Positions 11,063 through 20,800 of a DNA stretch of 64,000 nt are shown here, one piece after another; within the stretch, counting starts at the first letter, position 1; the number at the start of each line of letters is the position of its first letter. Source of the DNA: Topomyia yanbarensis (Eukaryota > Arthropoda > Insecta > Diptera > Culicidae); contig NC_080670.1 in assembly GCF_030247195.1 (NCBI RefSeq), forward strand, positions 214,570,546 through 214,634,545. Direction: 5' to 3'. Both the position numbers and the translations under genes were made by a program. Below the pieces are notes generated by a model. It was not told where the DNA came from, did not search any database, and was given only the letters and a program-made list of their open reading frames with translations.

Positions 11063-11720
11063 CCTACGTAGTGAAAATTAGGTGTTTCAGGTGTTTCATC
11101 CGATGTCGCATTTCTCCAGAGAGAACTGGACCGCTTTAGTACGTGATGTGATCTAAATAGAATGATTTCAATCCCACACAGTGCACAGTTATCTTATTCG
11201 CGCGGTAATGCCTTCTGATAAACTATAATTTATTCGATTCACGCACTTCAAGGCACACTCGCGTCTATATGTAAATAGCAACTGGCGGAGGCAACTTCAA
11301 TTTAGTACATACGTTCAAATCACACATTTCGTACATAGCACAGAAGGCTGCTAAAGTTCATCTTTCGGATAGCAAAAAAGAGGGGATGTATTGTCCGCGT
11401 TTTTACAAAGCAGAGGTGACCAAAATTCTACGTTGGTCTACTCAACACTGAAATGTTGTTATGCTGTTTTGAATTTGCATTACCAGGGCCTGCTCTCGAG
11501 TCCCATTCATCTCAGACTTATCAAAGAGCCATGGATTCTGAACTCTAAACTGTGGACACCGATTATTGCTTCAATATTAGAACAAATAATTGTATACTAC
11601 TTGTGTAAACAGCATATGCTTTAAAATACTAACGCTGCCATATCATTACATCCCAATTACATTGACCGATACGGTGTACGACGACAAACTCATCGAACAA
11701 AGTGTTTCCGTATTTTCTCA
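11063..11720. other. No gene recognised
   Basis: Mixed composition, short ORFs only (77 aa at 11391-11624), no domain or element end recognised. Confidence 0.4.
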
Positions 11721-11721
11721 A

Positions 11722-12398
11722 TCCGCGGCCCTATTAACACAGTCGCGTCACCTAGTGCCTAGATTTAGAGTGACCATACCAGACGAGTACAAACCCAGGA
11801 CAGTCGAAAGAGGACTTTCCAATCGATTGTGCCTTCTCTCCAGGTTTTCGGTAGTTTGAAAGTTCTGGGGTCTGTCAGAATGTCTCACGAGAATTCGATC
11901 GATCGGTAATCTTGAATTGGGCAGGTGAGACGAAATATTTTGAGATCGTCTGTGCAGGATCGGCGAAGAGTTTTCAGTACTAAATACACGTCGTTGAAAT
12001 AAATGAGAACCACAGATAATCTGTGGCAGAACTATCAACAGTCCCAAATAACTTCCCTGCGCGTTTCCTGATAAGTACATGCCCCTCTTGAATGACAATA
12101 ATTATCTCTTGATCTGAGAGGTAAGATAGACACAACTGCAGAAACTACCGTTTATTCCTCATTTCTCCATTATATGGATTGTTATATGAAAAATGGTGAA
12201 TATGCTCGCATTTCTAATTAGTGTCAGTTTGATTGTCAAAGTGAGTTTGACACGAGATTTTGACAGATGCTTTTTAGTTGGACAATGGTCCAACTAGCGG
12301 AGGTCCAACTAAAAAGCGGTCCAGTTAAAAAGTAACCAACCAGCGAATCACGACTGTATAATAGGTGACGTGACTGTGAGAATAGGGCCCCCCGATCC
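11722..12398. repeat. Segment bounded by inverted GGCCCTATT..ACAGTC.CGTCACCT
   Basis: GCGGCCCTATTAACACAGTC-GCGTCACCTA at about 11726-11754 reappears inverted at 12362-12390. Between them lie non-coding sequence and the right half of another MITE. This may be one terminal-inverted-repeat element of about 670 bp or two solo ends of the same family. ORFs of 89 aa and 116 aa here are antisense and unrecognised. Confidence 0.5.
12178..12360 (-). mobile_element. MITE fragment, CAGTCGTGATTC family
   Basis: Right end CCAACCAGCGAATCACGACTG-TA at 12336-12358 is the family terminus. The interior shares GTCAGTTTGATTGTCAAAGTGA with the fragment at 6505-6700. The left terminus is missing. Two more TAGTTGGAC / GTCCAACTA words show the palindromic build. 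Confidence 0.65.
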
Positions 12399-12655
12399 GG
12401 TGTTGTTTGAATTCCACAGTTGTCCACATTCCGAACCAACACGACGTAGATAGATTTTGCCGTCGTCAGCGTAAAGCAAGCAAGTTCCCGGTGGAAGTCG
12501 TTCACAAATATTTTGAATAAAAGAGGGCATAGAATGCTTTCCTGTGGCACCTCGGAACTGTTGTAGAGCCAGTCAAATGTGAATGGACTCAGTTTGACGG
12601 CCATTCTGCGGCTGCATACGAAGGAATCAAGCCAGGCCGTCAAATTTGGCTAAAC
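12395..12655 (-). pseudogene. Non-LTR reverse transcriptase fragment with YADD
   Basis: On the minus strand, LTAWLDSF..SRRMAVKLS, then VPQESILCPLLFKIFVNDF (the usual VPQGS box with G to E), then after a frame change LPPGTCLLYADDGKIYL with the catalytic YADD. Only the palm is present. It abuts a different RT fragment at about 12655, so two unrelated remnants are joined here. Confidence 0.8.
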
Positions 12656-13290
12656 ACCTAGCTTAACGAACTTTGCAGAGTAGAATACAGTGGTGGGTTC
12701 CAGCTATTGGGTAAAATTCCGCATTGCAAAGAACGAAACTGAAACTGTGGAATTAGTGTCGTGCGGTAGCGTACTTTATTCGATCGAAGCGTTATTTGAA
12801 GCCCAAAGTAAGCACGATTATCTGCTAGAACACGGCTCCGAATTTTTCTGCTGGTATCATTATCGGCGGTCACCAGTGAACCCAAATATACCAATCCATC
12901 AACCACCTCGATATCGTCGCCATGAATCGTTATACTGGGAGGCGTAATGTTTCTTCCTTCTAAGCCTGTACTCTCGTGTATTTGGTTTTTGACGTATTTA
13001 TGACCAGTCCAATTTGTTTTGGTTCAACCTTCACACGTGCTACAATATTCTGTTTGCAGTTGAAAACTGGAAAATCGACGTGATTCCATTGTTTAGAACC
13101 AGAGAAAATACGATTGTCGCTGGTTGGATTTTTCAGTTTTCAACTGCAATCAGAATATCATCGTCATCGGCGAATCCAAAAAAACGACTTCAAGAAAATC
13201 GTACCACTCGTGTCAATTCTCATTCTTCTCATCGCACCTTCCAAAGCGATATAGAACAGTAGACGAGAGAGCCCGTCACCTTGGCCCTGA
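12656..13290 (-). pseudogene. Second non-LTR RT fragment (endonuclease-RT type)
   Basis: Minus-strand reading gives QGQGDGLSRLLFYIALEGAM, a TIFLKSFFGFADDDDI catalytic region, then IGLVINTSKTKYTRVQA and VVDGLVYLGSLVTADNDTS followed by the ..NRAYFGL..TLRSNKVR.RT segment. These motifs are typical of insect endonuclease-reverse transcriptases often left in annotations as craniofacial development protein 2-like. Frame changes and stops occur, and a 114-bp fold-back (13045-13158) interrupts it right after FADDDDI. Confidence 0.8.
13045..13158. repeat. Small fold-back inside an RT pseudogene
   Basis: Left arm ATATTCTGTTTGCAGTTGAA and onward pairs with the right arm ending TTCAACTGCAATCAGAATAT. Arms are about 36 bp with a few mismatches, loop about 45 bp. 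Part of the arm belongs to the reverse transcriptase reading frame, so it may be an inverted duplication rather than an insertion. Confidence 0.65.
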
Positions 13291-13299
13291 ATAGAAATA

Positions 13300-13482
13300 A
13301 ACGATTTTTTTCATTGAAAAAATGTTTTAGCCTGCGTTTGCACAGCTCCATTATCAAATTTAGACATTTGGACAACAGCGCTACCTATGGGTCATTTTGT
13401 GATAAATAATACTCTAAAAACTCGAATTCAAAACGAAAACTGGGCACCCTGTAACACATTCTGAACCGGTTTACTTTTCTTA
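13300..13482. other. Short non-coding spacer
   Basis: No gene or element end recognised between the RT remnant and the hAT-like MITE. Confidence 0.4.
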
Positions 13483-13490
13483 CCGCAGTC

Positions 13491-13750
13491 CAGAGATGCC
13501 AGATTTGCAGACAAGTCTGCAAATTCGCAGACTTTTAATTTAAGCTGCAGATTTTTTGGATGACGCAGATATTTGCAGATTTTCTAGTTTGGTTGCAGAT
13601 ATTTGCAGATTTTTATGTTTTGTTGCAGATATTTGCAGATTTTTGAATATAAAGGCTTTTGGTTACACTAGCTTTCCTGACATTTTTTGTACTTCCCAGA
13701 CTTTTAAAATTATTATTGCAGACATTTGAAAAAAGTACCTGGCATCTCTG
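13491..13750. mobile_element. hAT-like MITE with internal minisatellite
   Basis: Termini CAGAGATGCCAG (13491-13502) and CTGGCATCTCTG (13739-13750) are perfect 12-bp inverted repeats, flanked by a perfect 8-bp direct repeat CCGCAGTC (13483-13490 and 13751-13758). An 8-bp duplication and CAGAG ends are hallmarks of the hAT superfamily. The interior holds three to four copies of GCAGATATTTGCAGATTTT at roughly 30-bp spacing. No transposase, so non-autonomous. It sits about 230 bp upstream of the EBAG9-like start codon. Confidence 0.9.
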
Positions 13751-13979
13751 CCGCAGTCAAAGTTGAATCGGTTCACACACGAATGTAAACTTTGGATGTG
13801 TCAAAATGTGCCTTTGAAAAAATTCTCAATCAAGTTTTTAAGTCAGTGAACCCAAATTAGGCAGGCCCCGAATTTCTTCGTGCACATTCCAATTTTTCTG
13901 TAAATCCCAACAATGACCGGACTCCACTAAAACTGCTCCAGCCGAAGCAGTATAGGTCTTCAGAATCGTGTAGATAAAA

Positions 13980-14622
13980 ATGATAACAAATCTGATAATG
14001 ACACGAATCCGACACCTGCTGGTGGCCATCGCGGCCCTGTTAAAAAAGATTCTCTGTTGCTTCTCACGCCGTCGAAGGGCACCCAGCTGCGAAACTGATG
14101 TGCTCGCATCCGTGAACGTAGTACGTGATGGGAACCGGAAGTATAAGGTAAGATGGCTTAAATATTAAGACATTTTACGACTCTACTAATCGCAATTCTA
14201 CTTCAAAGACCATCGTCGAGAAAGACTGGAACTCGTGGGACGACACTCCGGCCACGGTCGAGGAGCACATCGAACGCTACCGGGAACAGCTGGCAGAGCC
14301 AGTTCCACCAAAGGAACCACCGCCAGAGGAACGGATCGATTTTTTCCAGGACATGGCACCGACCATCGTAACTCAGCAGAAGATTTGCATCTCTGCCGCC
14401 GGAGGTGGAAGAGAGAATGGTGAAGAAAAAGCCGCTCGCTTTGACCGGCTAACGGCATGCATCGACATTCCCGTGGTGGATGGTCTGGCGGATTGGAACG
14501 AGGACGATGACCGGCGGCATGGGTGGGATGATGCCGATGAGAATACCACCAAACAGCTGATCCGGGAGACGCGGAAGGAACTGCGACAGCAGAGACAACA
14601 GCATCGGAATCATTTTAAATGA
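13980..14622 (+). CDS. EBAG9: EBAG9/RCAS1-like membrane protein
   Basis: Two exons, 13980-14147 and 14209-14622, joined in phase 0 across a 61-bp intron (GTAAGA...CTTCAAAG), encode 193 aa. The N-terminus has a hydrophobic segment at residues 13-28 with CC at 26-27 and RRRR at 30-33, fitting a Golgi-membrane anchor. The diagnostic family core follows in exon 2: WNSWDD, then FFQDMAPTI..TQKICI, then an acidic Trp-containing stretch ending in a basic, Gln/Arg-rich C-terminus. Human EBAG9 (213 aa) is a Golgi-associated regulator of vesicle trafficking and regulated secretion; the same role is inferred here. The first ATG of the open frame is used; ATG at residue 7 is an alternative. Convergent with the next gene. 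Family assignment rests on the Trp/Asp and DM.PTI motifs. Confidence 0.88.
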
Positions 14623-14941
14623 GGTGAGTTGTGAGTGGATTTATTAAATTAAGTAATCATATTTTGTGATTTGTAAGCTATGTTAGCGAAGACCTAGAAC
14701 TTTGACCGGGGAGTGTTTCTGGAGATAGAATGAAAGAATTTCAATCGAGCTACGATTTAGATTTAGGATTATAAAATTTGTATTTCCCTTAAATTAGTCT
14801 AAAATATTGATTCTACTAACTAAAACCTTCGCTCGGCAGAAGACACTGAATTAGTTTATTTGGCAAGAATGAAGCTACAGCTGCTTCTGCTAAATGCTAC
14901 CTACGTACCTGTATTGGAGTGAAAAAATGTTCGGCCAAATT
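14623..14941. other. Convergent 3' flanks
   Basis: Shared downstream region of the EBAG9-like (+) and chondroitin polymerizing factor-like (-) genes. An AATAAA on the minus strand (TTTATT at 14855-14860), about 85 bp past the minus gene's stop, is a good polyadenylation signal for that gene. Confidence 0.55.
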
Positions 14942-17410
14942 CTACTTGAGCGCCTCGCCCTGCATACGATGACCGTATTGCACAAGAACGTCACCGATCT
15001 GCTTCTTAGAAGCAATTCGGATGCACCGTTCCGGATTCGTTTCCTCACAGTGCAATCCCATCAGTCCGTCCCCATTCGGATCATTCTCCAGATAGTTCTC
15101 AATCGACCGTCCCAAACGCAAATTTGGCTCGATTCCCCGTAGTACATGAATTTTACTGTTGGACCTAACAAACAGCTCGGCCACGTTTGCAATTCCCTCG
15201 TCTGGCGACGTGCTTTCCTGTGTGTAATTGACCAGATTACCAATATCTCGATCACTTCGAACGATGGGCAACTGTTGTTCCAGCATCTTCCTAGCTTCCA
15301 CGTAATCTCGACTGTAGAACGAAATCACATCGTAATTGGCTCGATCGAAATACCCACTGCTCTGGCCAACGTCACATCCGTCGCACTCCTTACACAACCG
15401 GGTCCACCCGCACGGATACATGCTGAATCCAATCGGACTAAAAACCTGGAAACCAGCGATGGTATTCATTCGTACTCGATTTAGAAAGTCCGCTCGGAAA
15501 GTTGCCCCACTCGAGCAGATCATGACCAAACTGTCCAGGCCAATTTTTCGCAGAGCCAGATCGGTAGCGGCAAAGCTGAGCAGCTGGTTCGTTCCGTACA
15601 AGGAACTGGAATAAACGTGATTCAAACTGACCGGTTGACTCAGTTCCGGTGGTAGGCGAATGGAAACCCAGGCAATACGGGAACCGTCCTGTTTGTGCTT
15701 ATCCGTCAGACCCAGGGCAAGGTTCTTCAGCGGCAGAAAAACGTCATCGTCACCTTTGCTGGGAGTGTCCATCCGGTAGAAGAAGATCTACGGTAGATAA
15801 AAAAATTGAAATAAATTTGAAAGAATCATCTCACCCCAGAAACTCACCAACATCAAGAACGTATTGTCCTGATTATCCATGCAGACCTTCTCGTAGCTGG
15901 TGATAAATTGAAGCGCCTCCGGTACCTGATGCTCGAACGTAGGCAACAGAATTGCGATGCGCGTACTCTCCGTCACGTACGGCGACGGTACGATCTCGAT
16001 CAGTCCGATCGGTTTAACTACCTCGAAACTCTTCAGAATCGGTTGCCGCCGTTTTCGATCGTAAAACTCAAGATGCATCCGATAGTCCATCCCACGGACG
16101 GCGTCGAATCGTCGGTAGGCCGAATGTAAACTGCGATACTCTAGCTCCGGTTGGGTTCGGTACGCCTCCAGCACGGTTTTGTTCAGAATGTTTTGCATGT
16201 CTTCGGCATCGACGGTGGATAGACGCCGCACGTTAACCTCCGAGTTCCACATGAACGAGTGTGTTAGATTCAGATGAGTCCACGGGATAACGTCGTGGCG
16301 TGATTCCGGTGGGTTTGGTTTCGGGACTCCAAGTGGCCAGCGAACTTCGAGGATGTCGTTCGACAGCGATCCGTTGGAGATGGTGGAGGCTTCCTGTTGA
16401 ATGGAGTTTTTCTGTTGATTGATTTCCTCTAGATGCACTCGGGAAAAGTACGCGTGCAGCAGATAGAAATCGTCCGCGGTCGTGATCGGGTAGATAACGG
16501 AAGCTTTATTGAAGCTATCCTCGTGCTTGATCATGTGCAGATCGCGATATATCTTGTAGCTGTTTAGTTTGTAGCTAGTCACGTTGATACCCTGCCAGGA
16601 AGTCTGGCAGCTATCGATTTTGGTTGAGTATTTCACACAGCGACCGATGTTCAGATTGTGCTGATTGGAGACGGCATTTCGAACGCACCAGTCCAAATTG
16701 GCACGGACTTTACGAATAACGCTGCTACTCAGAACGATTCCGGCGTGTAGATCACAATACTGGGAATCCTGCTGCGTTTCTCCGTCTTCATTCGGAACAT
16801 GGGGAGTTCCCATGTAAATGTTAAAGCTAATACTGATATGGGAAAGCCTTTCCTTTAACAGTCGAGCATTGACGTAGGACGTATCCGACACCAGCAGAAA
16901 GTAGTCATAATCATCCAAATAGTTATCGGCGATGTACTTGAGTACGTGAAAGGGACGCAAATTTTCCCGAGTGTCGGTAAAGCCGACTATATTCTTCAGC
17001 TTAAAATTGGCCTTCACATTATCGGCATTGATAAAAAATTTAATCTTATTGACCAGGTGGGCGGAGGTCTTGTTGATGGCCGTCGCCAGCGAGTCAATGT
17101 TCTCCTGGGTACTCATCACGCCCACGAACAGTTTCTCCCGGATACCCAGTTCCGTGTAGTAGTATCTGGGTCGGACAATGTTTTTAACCTGCTTTTTGGC
17201 CGTCATTGGTTTCTGTTCTAGATTGAGCTGTGGTTCAAATTCGCTGCCGTACTTGGCTTCCTCCGCTAGCTGGTGTTCGCGCTCCGTAGCTTCCGGACAC
17301 TCGGTAACGATTTCCGTTAGGTCCTGGGGCATGTAGTAGCTGTACAGAAAGCCGATCAGTAGACCAGCGAGGAAGTACTGATTTCGGCTGATGTTGCAAA
17401 TTTTCCACAT
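14942..17410 (-). CDS. Chondroitin polymerizing factor-like (CHPF) glycosyltransferase
   Basis: Two exons, 17410-15848 and 15787-14942, joined in phase 0 over a 60-bp intron (GTGAGT...CCGTAG), give 802 aa, normal for chondroitin synthase/CHPF proteins. Residues 12-27 form a type II membrane anchor (Golgi lumenal enzyme). Residues about 90-330 are the Fringe-like domain and about 470-800 the second (CHGN/GalNAc-type) domain with FQVFSPIGF and [14 protein letters not shown]. Where catalytic members carry DxD metal sites, this protein reads LVSDTSYVN (about 173-181) and CSSGATF (about 611-617). It is therefore more likely the non-catalytic CHPF partner that supports chain polymerisation by a chondroitin synthase. 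Start is the ATG before WKICN. Divergent from the Tyr-tRNA synthetase gene with 420 bp between starts. Confidence 0.88.
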
Positions 17411-17830
17411 GGTTCCAAAGGTAATTTTTTCCTGCGTAGCAATAGGATTATTGAAATTTCATTTCCTTACGTTTGAAGTGATCTTTTTCGGTTCCTTTAC
17501 CACAGCACAAATCAGACGGCAACGCCTATAGGCACCAGTTTGCAAAATTAAATTTTCATTCCACAAAGATGTATTAAAACAAATAAAAAACTTGAATGAT
17601 TGAAGTTCACCCCCACGCAAGAACCAAAACAAATAATGATCGAGATTGACAACATTGACACGCATTCATATGCAGGTACGTCTCACTTTCCCGCAGGGCC
17701 AGTTGTTAGCCTTCTCGCATATCAACAAATCGCTGTCATAGTCATGCGGTTCATCAAACCACGATCGATCGGCGGTGTGTGTTGAATAATCATTCGGAAC
17801 ATTTCGCGGGGAGATTTTTACTAGTGAACA
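17411..17830. promoter_or_regulatory. Bidirectional promoter interval
   Basis: The only sequence between the divergent start codons of the CHPF-like gene (minus, 17410) and the mitochondrial Tyr-tRNA synthetase gene (plus, 17831). It must hold both 5'UTRs and core promoters unless 5' introns extend further. No TATA box stands out. The 68-aa and 61-aa ORFs here overlap on opposite strands and are not supported as genes. Confidence 0.6.
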
Positions 17831-20800
17831 ATGATTGTCAGGTCGTTAAATGTGCGTCTGTTAGCGAGAATTACTGTACATCAGCAGCGGCTACGAAACT
17901 ACACAGAAGGAAACATTCTGAAGCTGCAGGATCGTGGATTTTTTCAGGATGTTTTTCCAGCTGAATCGATGTGAGTGTCGTTTTGTTTTGCTTGTGGTGC
18001 GGTCATGCATATGTGTGATGGGCAAGATGCCAAATAGTGCACCGTGGGTTACGTGAGTTTCGTATAGGGTTGGCAGAATTGTTTCTTAAATGCATTTGCT
18101 TTTAGAGATGTGAGAAGTGTGAATATTTGAAGCAAAAACCCAAGGGATATTGGGAAATCGATGCTATTTGCAGCGGACAGATGGCGTGATGATGAATCAT
18201 GTAACATCGGTTTATTTTCTTTTTATCGCTAACAATGGCCTATTGTAGAAAGGAAAACATTAAACTGGAGTTGCAAATATTAGATTAACGCAGTGTTATA
18301 TTCGAAAGCATCATTATGTAACTCAAATTCTTAATTTTTATAGTGTTAAAAGTTTATAATCTGGTTCATAATTAGATTTAGTAGTATGATAGTCAAAGAA
18401 TTTGGAAGTTTCATTTAATTTAATGTGACATCTATCGACCGGATTGTTCTGGCCTTGTGCCGAGGAATCCATTAGAACGATCGGTTTCTTAAAACTCGAG
18501 GAGGAACAAACAATCCTTAAAAGAATATCGGGACAGTCAATATTGCTCTTAACTAAAACATATCGAAAATTAACATTCTTTGCAAGAGGGTACAACGAGA
18601 CCTTGAGTTGCTAAATTTAGCCGCATGCATCTATTTCCATACGGTGGCAGACTGATACGCTCGTGTGGGACGAGCAGTTTCCTTAAAGCAAACTGTACAA
18701 AGCTTCTTTGAACGCGCTCTAATCGATTACTTGGTGCCCATACTTGTACAGTGTACTCGGACCAGTGCTCAGTATATAAATTTCAGCGCGTTGACATCCT
18801 CGAAATCAACGGTGTTTCAGCCCAGTTATAAAAGCTTTAGCCGCTGTCGCAGTGATGTGGTCGACGAAGCAGTTTTCTGTCAAATAACGCTCCCAGGTCA
18901 CGGATAGAATCCATGCTTTCGATAACACAGGCTTGAAAGGTATGATCGCGCAGCGCCTTAGAATTGTCCCAAAACTGATCACCTTACATTTATCGATGTT
19001 GATCTGCATTCCTTTCAGCGAGCACCACTCTTCAATATTGTATATGTCAAGATTTCCAGATAATCAGCGTAGAGCAGTTTTCCAGACCTGATGCGTATGC
19101 AGAGATCGTTGATGAATAAGTGAAAGATAAGTGGTCCTAGGTGACTTCCTTGAGGGACACTGGTTAGCGTTTCAATTACGCTTGAGGCGTATGGTACCTA
19201 TTCTAATAAGAGCGGATCGTTCGGAGAGGTATGATTGCAGCCATGTGGTTACCCACGGAGGAAATCCTAATCGCTGCAGTTTCATAACCATAATGTTGTA
19301 CGGCACCTTGTCGAAGGCTTCAGCAAAATCAAAATATATTGCATCAATTTGGTGACGCTTCTTGAAGCCTGGAACTTGAAAACTTCGAACTATCAAGTTC
19401 GAAGTTGTTGAGCGTTTTTTTACAAATCCGTGCTGAGGTTGTCAATTATGTTTGAAGATGTAGCGTACATCACATTGTAACTTTTCTAGAATTTTGGCCA
19501 GACAATTCAGAAGCGAGATCCCTCCATAGTTGTACACATAATGAGTATTTCTTGTCTTATGGATAGGAACTATAGCAGCTTACAGCCACACACTTGGGAA
19601 AACATTTTCCGTGGCTGAAGGCTTCACAATAATGCTTACTGATACAGAAAGTGTTCGGGGACACTATGTTTTATCAACAAAGAAGACATGCAATCCGAAC
19701 AACGGGTCAACGCTGGACAAAGCTCTCACATCGGCAACGTTTACGTTAGGGCGGTAGCGCCTTATATGTGTTGGCAATATTTCAAGGCAGTCTTGCGATG
19801 GATAGACAGGAGGGCTGGTAAATTCATCTCGGAAGCGATCTGCAAAAAAATTGTGAGCATTTGTCCCAAACATAAAAATTTTCTGGAATACCCCCGGAGC
19901 GTCTACTGTTTTTTATAAATTTGTTCTGAACCGCAGAGGAGTGAACGTTATGCAAACCAGGATCAGTGTTCGGCCTCAGATAAATGCAGCAAATAAGTAA
20001 CGACCGACCTGACAGGGAAGCGCGTATGACTGCCTGTTTCAAACATTCACATCCATTTTTAGTTCAGTCCCAGCACGATTTCTCTTTGGCGCAATAAGAA
20101 CACCACCTTCACGACTTAGATGGCTGATAACAGAGTTATGATCGCAACGACGATAGCTACTGCTATTAAAAAGGCGTTGCTACGAAAAGGTTTTTGCCAC
20201 TGACTGAACCGAACATTCTCAAAAATCAATATGAGTGCTGGGAAAAATTCGGACCATAACCTCGAAACCACTGGTTACAACTGCGGTGCTTGTAATCGAC
20301 CAGACCATGATGTTCACAATACTACATGGAACTGCAAAAAGTGCACGGATCGGAAAATTCTTGTGCAAGGGATCGAGGATATACCGTCAGAGTCTGTCAT
20401 CGACCTGAGACTGGATAGTCCGGACGATGCCTGGAAAGCGCATGAAAGGGATCAAGCAAAAGTCGAATTAAAGCACAAGCGGGAATGGGGGTGGGCGTGG
20501 CGTAGTTGGTAAATCGATTGCCTTGTACGCAGCGCACCTGGGTTCGGGTCCCGACCCCGCACATAGGGTTAGAAATTTTTCACAAGAGATTTTTCTAATC
20601 CGAAGAGGCGAATGACCTTAAGGTTAAAACCTCTATAATCGAAATAAAAAAAAACAAGCGGGAATTGGATCAAATGCGCGAAATTCATGCGGCTGAATTT
20701 CCAGTGAAAGCTACTACGAGAAAATGAGAAACGGGTGGTGCAGTTGGAACTTAAGCGTGAAATGTTAGAGATGAAGAGGGTCGCTGAGGAGTAATTCCAG

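Noticed and set aside
11590..12098. Protein genes of 89 and 116 aa
   Set aside because: They are antisense to each other and include the inverted repeat word that also appears at 12388, so they are repeat sequence.
20495..20560. A tRNA gene (A and B boxes visible)
   Set aside because: The tRNA-like part is followed by a non-tRNA body and poly(A) and is flanked by a 12-bp target duplication, so it is a SINE head.
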